Shown: positions 49,499 through 59,180, numbered from the stretch's first letter. The stretch is 64,000 nt of DNA from Paenibacillus macerans (GCF_900454495.1 NZ_UGSI01000002.1:310001-374000), one strand, 5' to 3'. A program made the numbers and translations. The notes: generated by a model not told the origin, from the sequence alone.

Positions 49499-50800
49499 AT
49501 GACGAAAATTTCAATTATCGGCGCAGGCAGCGCGTTTACCCGGGACATCGCCATGGATATCCTGTTGATCCAAGGTTTGGAGGGCGGCACGATCGCCCTG
49601 GTCGATATCGACGAGCGGCGGCTGGAGCTGGCGCGCAGGCTGGTGCTCAAAATCGTGGAAATGACGGGGAAACGGTGGGAGGTGATCGCCTCTACGGACC
49701 GCAGGGAGGTCATCGGCGGCTCGCAATTTGTGATCAACCAGATTGAGGTCGGCGGGCTGGAGACGGTTCGCTACGAATATGAAATTCCGCTGAAATACGG
49801 GGTTAATCAATGCATTGGCGATACGTTGGGACCAGGGGGGCTGTTTAAAACGCTGCGCACGCTTCCCAGTTGGATCGAGATTGTCCGGGACGTCGAAGAG
49901 CTGTGTCCGGACGGCATAATTTTGAACTATACCAATCCGATGTCCGCAGTTACGCTGCTGACTTCCCGCATCACGGATTTGCCGGTGGTCGGCCTCTGCC
50001 ACTCCATCCAGAACACGTCCGCACAGCTGGCGGAATATGCCGGGGTTCCTTACGAAGAAATGCATTGGAGAGCCGGGGGGATCAACCACATGTCCTGGTT
50101 CGTGGAGCTGACCCATGCCGGGAAAGACCTGTATCCCGTGCTGCTGGAAAAAATCAAGGACCCCGAGCTGCTGCGGCAGGATCCGGTCCGCTTTGACGCG
50201 ATGAAATATTTGGGCGCTTTCGTCTCGGAATCGAGCGGCCATTTCTCGGAGTATATACCTTACTATCGAAAGCGCCAGTCGCTTATCGATTTGCACTGCA
50301 ATGCCGGCTATAACGGGGCCACGGGTTTCTATGCCGATAATTGGCCGATCTGGCGCAAAGAGAACGATGAAGAGATCGTTCAGCAGCTCGAAGGCACGCT
50401 GCCGCTCGAAATGCGGTCGAGCAATGAATACGCGGCGGTGATTATCGAAGCCGTATTGAATAACGAGCCGAAGGTCATTTACGGCAACGTTCCGAACCGG
50501 GGGCTGATCGAAAATCTGCCGGCGGACGGCGTGGTCGAGGTGGCCTGCCTGGTCGACCGCAGGGGCGTGCAGCCTACGCGTTTCGGGAGACTGCCGGAGC
50601 ATCTGGCCGCATTGTGCCGCTCGAACATGGCCTTTTTTGACCTGGCGGTGGAAGCCGTGCTCCGGAGCGACAAGGACATGGCCCGCCACGCGCTGATGGT
50701 GGACCCGCTGACCGCGGCCGTTTGCTCCCTGGACGAAATCGGCCGCATGTTCGAAGAGCTGTATGAGGCGGAACAAGGCTTTGTTCCGGTATTGAAATGA
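49499..50800 (+). CDS. melA: Glycoside hydrolase family 4 (alpha-galactosidase MelA-like)
   Basis: This 433-residue protein starts at ATG 49499 after GGAGCGAGGAGAAG. The NAD-binding fold is KISIIGAGSAFTRDIAMDI, and the family 4 metal/substrate motifs are ILNYTNPMS, VVGLCHSIQNTSAQLAEYAG (Cys and His ligands), AGGINHMSWFVEL (His) and SSGHFSEYIPYYRK. The CHS motif is that of alpha-galactosidase/glucuronidase branches and differs from the 6-phospho-glycosidase branch. It needs NAD and Mn and works in the cytoplasm on imported unphosphorylated oligosaccharides. This fits an ABC importer and galactose-type catabolism. GalNAc-terminal substrates are possible. Confidence 0.88.
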   Translation: MTKISIIGAGSAFTRDIAMDILLIQGLEGGTIALVDIDERRLELARRLVLKIVEMTGKRWEVIASTDRREVIGGSQFVINQIEVGGLETVRYEYEIPLKYGVNQCIGDTLGPGGLFKTLRTLPSWIEIVRDVEELCPDGIILNYTNPMSAVTLLTSRITDLPVVGLCHSIQNTSAQLAEYAGVPYEEMHWRAGGINHMSWFVELTHAGKDLYPVLLEKIKDPELLRQDPVRFDAMKYLGAFVSESSGHFSEYIPYYRKRQSLIDLHCNAGYNGATGFYADNWPIWRKENDEEIVQQLEGTLPLEMRSSNEYAAVIIEAVLNNEPKVIYGNVPNRGLIENLPADGVVEVACLVDRRGVQPTRFGRLPEHLAALCRSNMAFFDLAVEAVLRSDKDMARHALMVDPLTAAVCSLDEIGRMFEELYEAEQGFVPVLK

Positions 50801-51759
50801 TGCGCTCCCAAGGGGCTCAGGAGACAAAGCCCGTTGTTGTTGTCGCCGGCGAGCTGAACGTGGACATCATTGTGTCCGGCGGGGATGTCATGCCGGAATG
50901 GAACCGGGAGAAGATGGTCGACGGGTTCGAGGTCGTGCTTGGTTCCTCCTCGGCGATCACGGCCTGCGCGCTGGCCAGCCTGGGGGCGGACGTGAGGTTC
51001 GTCAGCGTGGTGGGGGACGACGACTTCGGCGTCTTCTGCACGGGCGAACTGCGGCGGATGGGCGTTAACACCGAGCATGTAACCCGGCTGCCGGGCGTGA
51101 AGACGGGCGTGACGCTTTCCTTCTCTACGCCCGCCGACCGCGGGCTGCTAACCTACGCCGGCAGCATCCCGCTGCTGACCCCGGAGCATATCCCGGACAC
51201 GCTGCTGCGGCAGGCCCGTCATCTGCATTTCGGCTCCTATTATTTGCAGGACGGCATGAGAGCGCATTGGCTGGAGCTTTTTGCACGGCTGCGCGCGGAC
51301 GGGACCAGCACGTCCTTTGATACGGGCTGGGATGTGGCTAACCGGTGGGATCGCGACGGCATCGGCGCGCTGCTGGCGGAAACGGATCTGTTCATTCCGA
51401 GCGAGGATGAACTGTTGCATATTTTCCCGGCCGACCGGGTCGCCAGTGTGCTTGAGTCCGAGCTTCCTCCGGTGGCGGGGATGGTGGCGGTCAAGCAGGG
51501 CTCCAGAGGCGCGTCGCTGCGCCGGCCTGACGGAAGCGTGATCTCGGCCGGGCCGTACGCGGTGACCCCGGTGGATACAACGGGTGCGGGCGATTGCTTC
51601 AACGCGGGAATCATTTACGGATATCTGCTCGGCCGCCGCGGTGAGGAGCTGCTGCGATTCGCCAATGCCTGCGGGGCGCTGTCGACGCTAGGCCTTGGCG
51701 GCACCGGGAGCCTGCCCACGGTGGAGGCCGTCCTCCGTTTGCAAGCAGGACAGGCGTAG
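50797..51759 (+). CDS. PfkB-family carbohydrate kinase
   Basis: This 320-residue protein starts at ATG 50797 in an ATGATG overlap with the GH4 stop. PfkB motifs are VVAGELNVDIIV, GSSSAITACALASLGADVRF, VSVVGDDDFG and the catalytic DTTGAGDCFNAGI. It resembles ribokinase/KDG-kinase branches more than LacC. It probably phosphorylates a monosaccharide released by the GH4 enzyme, for example at the first step, whereas the LacC-like kinase at 43989 acts on the 6-phosphate. It is the last gene of the uptake operon. Confidence 0.88.
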   Translation: MMRSQGAQETKPVVVVAGELNVDIIVSGGDVMPEWNREKMVDGFEVVLGSSSAITACALASLGADVRFVSVVGDDDFGVFCTGELRRMGVNTEHVTRLPGVKTGVTLSFSTPADRGLLTYAGSIPLLTPEHIPDTLLRQARHLHFGSYYLQDGMRAHWLELFARLRADGTSTSFDTGWDVANRWDRDGIGALLAETDLFIPSEDELLHIFPADRVASVLESELPPVAGMVAVKQGSRGASLRRPDGSVISAGPYAVTPVDTTGAGDCFNAGIIYGYLLGRRGEELLRFANACGALSTLGLGGTGSLPTVEAVLRLQAGQA

Positions 51760-51767
51760 TGAATTTA

Positions 51768-51776
51768 TGGTATAAT
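51768..51776 (+). promoter_or_regulatory. Extended -10 promoter upstream of the beta-helix gene
   Basis: TGGTATAAT (51768-51776) is a perfect extended -10 element, 35 bases upstream of the ATG at 51811. No good -35 hexamer is present at the normal distance, as is typical of extended -10 promoters. Confidence 0.6.
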
Positions 51777-51810
51777 GACTATACCAAACAAAGGGAGATG
51801 AGGAATCATA

Positions 51811-53349
51811 ATGAAATTCCGGAAAATTTTACTGGCGAGTTTGAGTCTGGGGTTGGCTTTAGGACTTGGTTTGGCGGCCGGAAATGCGCAGTCCCCTTCC
51901 GCCTCCGCGGCCGGCACGGAATTCTATGTGGCGACGAGCGGCAGCGACTCCAACGCGGGAACAAGCAACGCACCGTGGAAGACGCTGCAGCATGCGGCCG
52001 ATGTGGCCCCCGCGGGCAGCACGGTTTACGTCCGGGGCGGCGTGTACAATCAAAAACTGAAGATTACCCGCTCCGGCTCCGCTTCTCAGGGTCCCATTGT
52101 GTTCACCAACTATGGCAACGAGACCCCCGTCATTGACGGCACCGGACTTTCGGTCAACGGCAGCGAAGGGCTGATCGAGCTGGAGGATGTCAATTACGTT
52201 ACTGTTCAGGGGTTTGAAGTCCGCGGGTTTACCACGGCATCCAAGAACGCGGTACCTATAGGTATTTATGTCCATGGCGCAGGCGGCTTCATTAATCTGT
52301 CCAACAACAAAGTCCATGACATCAAAAACACGGCCACCCCAAGCGGCAGCGGCCGGCTGGGCCGGGACGCCCACGGCATCGCGGTTTATGGCACGAAAGC
52401 TCCCGATTCGATACACGACCTGACGATCAGCGGCAATGAGCTGTACAATCTCGTGCTGGGCTCCAGCGAAGCGCTCGTTTTAAACGGCAACGTAGACGGC
52501 TTTGCGGTGACCGGCAACCTCGTTCACGACAATGACAACATCGGGATCGATCTGATCGGCTTTGAGGGAACCGCCCCGAAGACCGCTTACGATCAGGCGC
52601 GGAACGGGCTCGTGAAAGGCAACCGGGTGTACAACAATTCCGTTAAAAATAACCCGTCCTACGGGAAAGACGACAACTCGGCCGGCGGCATTTATGTGGA
52701 TGGCGGCAAGGACAGCATTATCGAGCAGAACTACAGCTACAGCAACGACATCGGCCTCGAAATCGCCTCCGAACATGCCGGCAAATCCACCAGCAATATT
52801 ACGGTGCGCAGCAACGTGATCTATAACAACCGGCTGACCGGCATCGCCATGGGCGGTTACGACGAAGAGCGCGGCTCTACCGTAAACTGCAAGATCGTCA
52901 ACAACACAGTGTACAAAAACGACACTTTAAACGGTTATAACGGCCAGCTTCTTGTGCAGTACGATACGCAAAACAACGTAATCAAAAACAATATTTTCGT
53001 GGCCAACTCCACGGATGTTTTGATCTACAATGAATACACCAAAAACACCGGCAACGTTGTGGATTACAATTTGTATTTTGCTCCGGGCGGCAGCTCGGAA
53101 GCGACTTGGACCTGGAAAAATAAAGAATATACGGGATTCTCCTCGTATCAAAAGGGAACCGGCAATGATGCGCATTCGCTGTTTGCCGATCCCAAATTCG
53201 TGAACGCCGCGAACGGCGACTTCCATCTGCAGTCATCGTCTCCGGCGATCGATGCCGGGAACACGGACACCGCCATCATCGGAACCGAGGATATTGACGG
53301 GGAGCCCCGCGTGAAAGGCAGCGCCGTGAATATCGGCGCCGATGAATAA
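51811..53349 (+). CDS. Secreted right-handed beta-helix protein (pectate lyase PL9-like)
   Basis: This 512-residue protein starts at ATG 51811 with AGGGAGATGAGG upstream. Residues 1-34 are a signal peptide (KILLASLSLGLALGLGLAAG, cleavage near ASA). It then has the DUF1565/PL9 entry EFYVATSGSDSNAGTSNAPW, KTLQHAADVAPAGSTVYVRG, and many beta-helix coils (VTVQGFEVRG, LTISGNELYN, GLVKGNRVYNN, ITVRSNVIYNNRLTGIAMGG). It ends with the FVNAANGDFHLQSSSPAIDA and GTEDIDGEPRVKG block. Family members are extracellular pectate/polysaccharide lyases or epimerases; the catalytic residue is not certain here. It links to the preceding sugar catabolic genes by position but has its own promoter. Confidence 0.82.
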   Translation: MKFRKILLASLSLGLALGLGLAAGNAQSPSASAAGTEFYVATSGSDSNAGTSNAPWKTLQHAADVAPAGSTVYVRGGVYNQKLKITRSGSASQGPIVFTNYGNETPVIDGTGLSVNGSEGLIELEDVNYVTVQGFEVRGFTTASKNAVPIGIYVHGAGGFINLSNNKVHDIKNTATPSGSGRLGRDAHGIAVYGTKAPDSIHDLTISGNELYNLVLGSSEALVLNGNVDGFAVTGNLVHDNDNIGIDLIGFEGTAPKTAYDQARNGLVKGNRVYNNSVKNNPSYGKDDNSAGGIYVDGGKDSIIEQNYSYSNDIGLEIASEHAGKSTSNITVRSNVIYNNRLTGIAMGGYDEERGSTVNCKIVNNTVYKNDTLNGYNGQLLVQYDTQNNVIKNNIFVANSTDVLIYNEYTKNTGNVVDYNLYFAPGGSSEATWTWKNKEYTGFSSYQKGTGNDAHSLFADPKFVNAANGDFHLQSSSPAIDAGNTDTAIIGTEDIDGEPRVKGSAVNIGADE

Positions 53350-53382
53350 AGTTTATTTTAGCACAGCTACTTTGGTTACCTC

Positions 53383-53418
53383 AAAAGCCCTCTGCCTCAA
53401 GAGGGCTTTTGTTTTTTA
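53383..53418 (+). terminator. Rho-independent terminator after the beta-helix gene
   Basis: A perfect 10-bp stem (AAAAGCCCTC at 53383-53392 with 53401-53410), an 8-base loop and GTTTTTT. Confidence 0.9.
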
Positions 53419-53980
53419 GTTTTTAATTTATAACTCAACTTTCGCAGTACCAAAATCGTCTTAACCGCTGATTATTTATTTCCCCTGGTCGGATGGCGGG
53501 TAAAAGTGTGCTTGACCGGCCCTACTCTGACCATTAATTGCAAATCATACAACTAACTTTATATCCATTTGTCTAATCATTCGTTTAATTGCATTTCGTA
53601 CAACTATATCCTCGTCTTTTTGCCTTTTTTTCGAAAGATTGTGGAGTAATTGCAGGTTTTACACTTAATCAAGCACTGTGGCAGGATCTCCGGATAAGTA
53701 ACTGTACATTTTGCTACTATTTAGCGCGGTCTGGCTTCTTAGGGAGTACGTCGATAGACGTTTTTCTTATGTTAATCCATGTACCTCATTCAAAAAAGTT
53801 ATCTGCTGCTATGAGACAAATGTCCCGCTATAAACTTTAAGTTGCTACTCCAAAGGGATTATTTCTTGATACTTCCATTGTTTGGGATATGCATTGTGAG
53901 TATAATATCAAGAGCCATAGAGGTAAATATTACCTTTTTATTGTGAAATAAAACCTAGTTTTCGGGAAGGAAAGCAAACG
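53419..53980. repeat. Intergenic region with repeated ATTGCA...TACAACTA words
   Basis: No supported gene is present. The word AATTGCA-n2-TC-n-TACAACTA occurs at about 53537 and 53588, 51 bases apart. Related words AATTGCAGGTTTTACACTTAA and TAACTGTACATTTTGC follow. These look like another dispersed repeat family. The last 100 bases are A/T-rich and should hold the promoter of the gene at 53981 (TATAATATC near 53900). Confidence 0.45.
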
Positions 53981-56290
53981 ATGAGCATGAAGGTGGATAC
54001 CGGGAAATTAGAAGAGCTCTCCGCGAAGCTGAAAACACTAGGCAATCAAGTAGAGAACAGCGAGCGCAGGGTTTATCAAGATTTATCCAGGTTAGTGCAA
54101 GATGTACGAAGCGAATACGATGAACGGTCTGTTCAACGAGCACTGGATGAAGTGAACAATAGACTGCGGAATATTACGAAATTGGCGAAATTAGTAACCG
54201 ATGAACTTTACGAAAAAGCTGGCGGACTAAAACAAGCGGCACAGGCCTACCTGGATAGTGAGGAAGCAGCCAACAGAGCTACACAACAGAAATTTATCCC
54301 GCCTTCTTCTTACTACTCGAAGGATGGAGTTATCGCCGGTGAAGGCTCATCAGCCTACTTGAAGGATCCCTTGTTCGAAGACCCGGTGGTGCAAAAGCTG
54401 CACGCACAAACCCTCAACGGTACGGAAGAGGGGCAGGAAGAAGCCAAGCAGCAACTGGACAAGATTTTTAAAGCCAGATACGACATTGCCCGGGCGCAAG
54501 TAGCCTATTCCGTTTATAAAGCATTTAATAACAAGCCATTGATGGATGGGGCGCATAAAGAGGCGGAAAGGCTTAGAAAAGTGTTGAAGGACCTGGGAAT
54601 TAGTGAAGGCTTTTACGAGGAAAACGTAAACTTAAGCGGACTTTATAAAGAATCGCCTATCTCGGCTTGCTCTTACGATCCTTCGTTTCGGATCACGAAA
54701 GACGATAAGTTTGTACCGGTTCTGATTCCGCAGGATAACCAGTATACATATTTGTTAGGCTTGGCCATGAAGGAGGGGCCCGAAGGTGCCTGGGCCAAGG
54801 CTCAGCTGAACGAAATACATAAACTGCTCACCGAAATCGGCCGGGCCCAAGCAGCTTGGCATGAATATAAAGCGAAAAACATGCAAAACGAAATGAACGG
54901 CGCGCATGCGTACGCGGAGAAACTCAGATTAACATTGAAGGAAAAGCATTCCATGTCTTCGGAAATGGTGGATGATGCCGATTATAAGATACTGTGGACG
55001 GGGGTTGCGGGGAAGGCCTTAAAGGATGAATCCAGAGAGACAGAAGTTTTAGAAAAATTGGATCTGACCGCACTAAGTAAAATGAACCTAAATATTAAAA
55101 AAATAAAGAATAAAAAAGAAAAAGTTCAGGCGTTATACGAGCGTAATAAGTGGCTATTGCCTTATATAACAAAGGATCTTTCAAATAAGGATGTTATGAA
55201 TTCCTTGAAGAAATTTCAGCAGCATTATTCAAAATACAAACAGAGATATGTGTCTGTTTCCCAAAAAACCGGCGTGCCCCCTGAATTAATAGCGGCCATC
55301 CACTGGCGGGAGGGCTCCGGTGACTTTAGTAAGTATCTACATAATGGAGATCCGCTCGGGAAAAAAACAGTAAACGTTCCAAAGGGAATATTTTTTACGG
55401 AATGGGAGGATGCGGCAATTCATGCTCTGAATTTAAAAAAATACGTCCGAGATACTGTCGGGATTGACGGTTCTTCTAAGGATATTGCTAAAATGATGAC
55501 TTTTGCGGAGTATTACAATGGCCTAGGATATATCAATCACAAGGTAAATAGTGTATATGTGTTTAGCGGTACAAATATACCGTTAGAAGGGAAGTATTAT
55601 AAAGATAGAGTTTTTACCTACGGTCCTGTAGTCGATAAAAATCCTGGTGTAGCAATCATGTTATTGTCCATTTTGGAAGTACCAAGCCAAACGGGTGCTC
55701 CATCCAGTCAGCCTCTGCCTTCGGAAACAAGTAAATCACTTCAAGCTGCCGTTAAAGGGATTGAAGCTGCAAGGGAGCAGGTACTGGAATTAGCCAAACA
55801 GTTCGAGGGAAAGGTTCCATACTATATGGACGGAAACAGACCCAAATATATGGATCCAAAGTCACCGCCAAAAGCAATGGATTGCTCGGACTTTACTTCG
55901 GCTATTTACCGGACGGTTCTGCGCGACCTGAAAGTTGGATCGAATATCGACATTGGGGCCAATACCGGCACTCAAATTAAATCCGGATTAGAAGTATGGA
56001 CGAAAGGAAAAGAGGGTGCGGGAGCATTCGATGTCTCTGATTTGAAACAGGGTGACCTGGTTTTATTTAATTCGCCCAATTCGTCCCAGGTTGGTCATGT
56101 AGGGTTCTATCTGGGAGACGGGAAATTTATTCACGAGAGCGGAACAAACAAAAAGGGTGGAAATGTGAAGGTCTCTGAACTTAAAGGATATTGGCTGACG
56201 ACCCAAAAGCCTATAGCCGTCCGTAGAATTATAGGCGATGATGGGATTGTTTATAGTCAAAACGGTAAAAAGGTGGGGAGCATCAAATGA
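53981..56290 (+). CDS. Large exported protein with coiled-coil N-terminus, lysozyme-like and NlpC/P60 domains
   Basis: This 769-residue protein starts at ATG 53981 after GGGAAGGAAAG. Residues 1-100 are a coiled coil (KLEELSAKLKTLGNQVENSE). Residues ~172-345 hold two copies of a helical unit shared with the toxin at 35039 (VAYSVYKAFNN, HKEAERLRKVLKDLGIS, KESPISACSYDP; then AAWHEYKAKNM, AHAYAEKLRLTLKE). Residues ~415-575 are a lysozyme/transglycosylase-like domain with Glu444 (PPELIAAIHWREGSG, YLHNGDPLG). Residues ~605-755 are NlpC/P60 with Cys635 (AMDCSDFT) and His706 (VGHVGFYLGDGKF). It should cut peptidoglycan in two ways. Being without a signal peptide, it needs a specialised exporter. It may be a cell-wall toxin or a wall hydrolase for a type VII-like system. 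Confidence 0.8.
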   Translation: MSMKVDTGKLEELSAKLKTLGNQVENSERRVYQDLSRLVQDVRSEYDERSVQRALDEVNNRLRNITKLAKLVTDELYEKAGGLKQAAQAYLDSEEAANRATQQKFIPPSSYYSKDGVIAGEGSSAYLKDPLFEDPVVQKLHAQTLNGTEEGQEEAKQQLDKIFKARYDIARAQVAYSVYKAFNNKPLMDGAHKEAERLRKVLKDLGISEGFYEENVNLSGLYKESPISACSYDPSFRITKDDKFVPVLIPQDNQYTYLLGLAMKEGPEGAWAKAQLNEIHKLLTEIGRAQAAWHEYKAKNMQNEMNGAHAYAEKLRLTLKEKHSMSSEMVDDADYKILWTGVAGKALKDESRETEVLEKLDLTALSKMNLNIKKIKNKKEKVQALYERNKWLLPYITKDLSNKDVMNSLKKFQQHYSKYKQRYVSVSQKTGVPPELIAAIHWREGSGDFSKYLHNGDPLGKKTVNVPKGIFFTEWEDAAIHALNLKKYVRDTVGIDGSSKDIAKMMTFAEYYNGLGYINHKVNSVYVFSGTNIPLEGKYYKDRVFTYGPVVDKNPGVAIMLLSILEVPSQTGAPSSQPLPSETSKSLQAAVKGIEAAREQVLELAKQFEGKVPYYMDGNRPKYMDPKSPPKAMDCSDFTSAIYRTVLRDLKVGSNIDIGANTGTQIKSGLEVWTKGKEGAGAFDVSDLKQGDLVLFNSPNSSQVGHVGFYLGDGKFIHESGTNKKGGNVKVSELKGYWLTTQKPIAVRRIIGDDGIVYSQNGKKVGSIK

Positions 56291-57885
56291 AATTTAAATC
56301 AATGATATTAGTACTGATTACCCTGTGTTTATTTACCCTGACGGCTTGTGAGCCAAAGACTTCTCAATCCGGAGGGGAAAAGGCAGGTAGCAATACCAAC
56401 ATTCCTACTGACACGGAAACGTTCGGTACCGATTCCTCTTATGATCTTAACAATCCGGTTTTTTTAAAGAAATTCATAGCATATTTTGATATGGACAAAG
56501 ACATGCTGATTGAAAAGTTAGCACAAGATTATGAGGAACTTCCTATAGAAGAAACGGATTCGGATACAGGCCTAACTTCACTCAAGCTTGAAAAGGCCGG
56601 TATGATATTTCATTTGACAGGTGATGATGGGGTGCCGGTAAGCCATGTTGATATTAACGGCGCCAGTCCTATTCATTACACTGAAGCTAGAAGTAATATG
56701 TCATTTTCGGATATTATGAAACGAGCCGGTGAAACCATGATCTTGGCCGAGCCATCTACAGAAAATGAAGATCGGAAACAGTTTAGCATCATTTATCCTT
56801 TACAAGGAGTAAGTGTTGTTTTTATTGCGGATAACGTATATGATAACTCCTCAAAAATGAAAGTTAGCTCCTGGGGGTACTATGATGTTGAGCCTACATT
56901 GCTTAGTCCGAGAGAGATCCATACGCTTTATGGTTTATTTACAATCCCCGAAACATGGGTAGGGAGAATATCCCTTGAGGATTTAGTAAATAAGCAAGTG
57001 ATTTCATTTTTAAATGAGCGGGGATCGTTTCCATTAATTCAAATCGAATCATTAAATTTAACGGAATGGAATGATCTCAAACCAAATCAACGAGACAGCT
57101 ATCAGATCGTTTCAAAAGGTGATGACTGGGTCGTCGTTGCCAAGATTTTATCTCAGGAACCAAGTAATAAAGAAGATGCTCAAGTTTACCAGTCCATGCA
57201 GAAAGAAGTTAAAGGAATGTTGGCTACTTTTAAACCGGATAATCAGGAAGATGAATCGAATGGTTCTAATAATATTGCTTCTTACTCATGCAACAATGAA
57301 AACATGGCCGAATTGACTCAAGTGGGGCAAGTTTCACAAATATTTGAAAAGTTCTCTCTGGAAAAATGGGAAGATCAATCCGAAGCGGGTATGGATGAAG
57401 CCTATTCGGAGTTTGGAAAGTGCTTTACAACAAAAGTAAATGAAATGGTAGCAGATGATGGCACCCTGAATAACTTGGTGAACAAATTGAGAGCAAACAT
57501 CTCAGATCTTAATTCGGATTGGTATGAATATCAATATTATTTGAATGGCGGAGGAACGATGTGGTCGCATATGTCAACAAGACAAGGAAGCATGATTGAT
57601 GCGGCTATTTATGGGCACCTGGTACAACTGCAGTCAAATGAAGGCCAGAGGGCTAATAAAGAAAAATATAGCGAATTACTGCAACAACTGTCCGAATATC
57701 GGGAGCACTACAATCAAACTTCCGCCCAGGCCATGAACGACGAAGATCAAACGAGTTTGGAAGAGGTTTCAGAGAGATTGGTAAGCTCGTACGATAGACT
57801 TGCAACCGTTTTGAAAGGTATTGCTCCGAATCAAGCCGGCGTGGATTTGTTGCAGTTTTTGGTAGGGTATGATGAGGGAGAATAA
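56287..57885 (+). CDS. Lipoprotein of unknown function, linked to the wall-hydrolase gene
   Basis: This 532-residue protein starts at ATG 56287, overlapping the previous stop by 4 bases, with GGTGGGGAG upstream. The lipobox is LTAC with the lipid Cys at 21. Residues ~50-330 alternate strands and helices (FLKKFIAYFDMDKDMLIEKL, VSVVFIADNVYD, LFTIPETWVGRISLEDLVNK). Residues ~350-530 are helical (EKWEDQSEAGMDEAYSEFGK, RANISDLNSDWYEYQYYLNG). I recognise no family. Translational coupling to a wall-degrading exported protein suggests an immunity or accessory lipoprotein at the outer face of the membrane (inferred). Confidence 0.7.
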   Translation: MKFKSMILVLITLCLFTLTACEPKTSQSGGEKAGSNTNIPTDTETFGTDSSYDLNNPVFLKKFIAYFDMDKDMLIEKLAQDYEELPIEETDSDTGLTSLKLEKAGMIFHLTGDDGVPVSHVDINGASPIHYTEARSNMSFSDIMKRAGETMILAEPSTENEDRKQFSIIYPLQGVSVVFIADNVYDNSSKMKVSSWGYYDVEPTLLSPREIHTLYGLFTIPETWVGRISLEDLVNKQVISFLNERGSFPLIQIESLNLTEWNDLKPNQRDSYQIVSKGDDWVVVAKILSQEPSNKEDAQVYQSMQKEVKGMLATFKPDNQEDESNGSNNIASYSCNNENMAELTQVGQVSQIFEKFSLEKWEDQSEAGMDEAYSEFGKCFTTKVNEMVADDGTLNNLVNKLRANISDLNSDWYEYQYYLNGGGTMWSHMSTRQGSMIDAAIYGHLVQLQSNEGQRANKEKYSELLQQLSEYREHYNQTSAQAMNDEDQTSLEEVSERLVSSYDRLATVLKGIAPNQAGVDLLQFLVGYDEGE

Positions 57886-57908
57886 GTCTGAACCTCGAAG
57901 GTGTTATT

Positions 57909-58871
57909 GTGAAAAAGTTGATTATACCTTTAGCAGTCGTCGTGTTTATCCTGCTATCGGGCTGCTTGGAGAATAATGGAGGTCTTGCTAGTGTGGCCAC
58001 GGCATGTTTTAGAGCGCTGGATGCAGAAGTCGCTAACGACCCTGTCCCGTATTTTCCCTACATCTCCCTAGAGGGAAGCAATCTGGATACTTGGGGAAAT
58101 ACCGTGGTTGCTCCGTACGAGTTTACAATGTATCGTTACTGGACCAATGAGCGGTTAAATTCCGCAGGGTTTAAGGGAACGGTGGCTTTTAGAACGAATC
58201 CGGTTTGGACTTCGGACACCTTGGATCTGGCTGCCATTATCCCTGTTTTTTCGGATGAAAGCAGAAGGCTTTTTTACAAAGATTCGGGATACATTGACGA
58301 TCCCGTAGATTTAACCATCTTGGATGAAGGCAACTATTATTCCAACCGGGAATCCTTTCTTACGAAATTAGCCCCTGAACCGGAAGATGGAGGAGGCGGC
58401 CCGGCCGCGTCGAAAGAGCTGAGCAGCTCATGTCAGCCGTTGCAGGACATGGATTCAGAGCGCCTGTATCCCGTTGCGATCAAGAGCGGGGATGAGGCGG
58501 ATACGGAGTGGACTGAGGATACGTATCCATTCCGAAATGTGATGAGCCTTTTTAGCGGTTACCATGATGAATACTTGAAATTGTATGACACTTATGTACT
58601 AGCTTATGATACGGACCATTCCGGTTTGATGAATATTGCCGTGCACCTTTACAGTAAGAACCTTCAGGTTGTTCGAGTGTGGATGAAAACCAATGAACAA
58701 GAAATTGAACTGAAAAAATCAACATATCTAAATACCGAGGAAATGAATACCGAAAACTGGACTTTATATGATGCCGAGGTTTCCGCCGATTGGTTTGGCC
58801 AGAATACTGCCGCTGCCCAAGTATTTGTGGAACTGAAAGGCGGAGAGATTAAAGAGTTGCATAATATGTAA
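57909..58871 (+). CDS. Second lipoprotein of the wall-hydrolase operon
   Basis: This 320-residue protein starts at GTG 57909 with GAAGGTG upstream, 23 bases after the previous gene. The lipobox LLSGC gives the lipid Cys at 19. The body contains ISLEGSNLDTWGNTVVAPYE, SDTLDLAAIIPVFSDESRRL and KNLQVVRVWMKTNEQEIELK, with no known domain. It forms a three-gene unit with the genes at 53981 and 56287. The role is unknown; as a surface lipoprotein it may protect the cell's own wall. Confidence 0.7.
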   Translation: MKKLIIPLAVVVFILLSGCLENNGGLASVATACFRALDAEVANDPVPYFPYISLEGSNLDTWGNTVVAPYEFTMYRYWTNERLNSAGFKGTVAFRTNPVWTSDTLDLAAIIPVFSDESRRLFYKDSGYIDDPVDLTILDEGNYYSNRESFLTKLAPEPEDGGGGPAASKELSSSCQPLQDMDSERLYPVAIKSGDEADTEWTEDTYPFRNVMSLFSGYHDEYLKLYDTYVLAYDTDHSGLMNIAVHLYSKNLQVVRVWMKTNEQEIELKKSTYLNTEEMNTENWTLYDAEVSADWFGQNTAAAQVFVELKGGEIKELHNM

Positions 58872-58899
58872 GAGTCATATCCAAAACACAGGGAGCCCT

Positions 58900-59180
58900 C
58901 TTGAACGATGTTTCAAGGAAAGGCTCCTTGTGCTTTTCGGGTTTTGAAAGACAAAATAGCGGAACTTTTAGAGCTAGAATATGCTTATTATCCGGAGCCA
59001 GGCAGGTTCATCACCATTAGCGGCATTTTTTGTCCTTATTTGACTAGGAATGGTCCCAAACGCGGGAATTTCCAAGCGATTAAGGAAAATAGCGACATAA
59101 AGTTCCTCTATTTTTTCTAAATGGACAAATATCCTATAAATAACGCCGTTTTTTGTCCTTATTTTTCGACTATTGGTCCA
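58900..59180. repeat. Intergenic repeat region with two TTTTTTGTCCTTATTT units
   Basis: No gene is seen. AGCGGCATTTTTTGTCC (near 59020) and AACGCCGTTTTTTGTCC (near 59144) each continue with TTATTT, then GACTA and TGGTCC, a direct repeat 123-125 bases apart. The words AATAGCGACATAAA and GGAACTTTTAG link it to the repeat region at 40705. A short hairpin GGAGCC...GGCTCC (58890-58925) may end the lipoprotein transcript. Confidence 0.5.

Noticed and set aside
53589..53840. 83-codon ORF between the beta-helix and wall-hydrolase genes
   Set aside because: It overlaps repeated ATTGCA/TACAACTA words and has no ribosome binding site.
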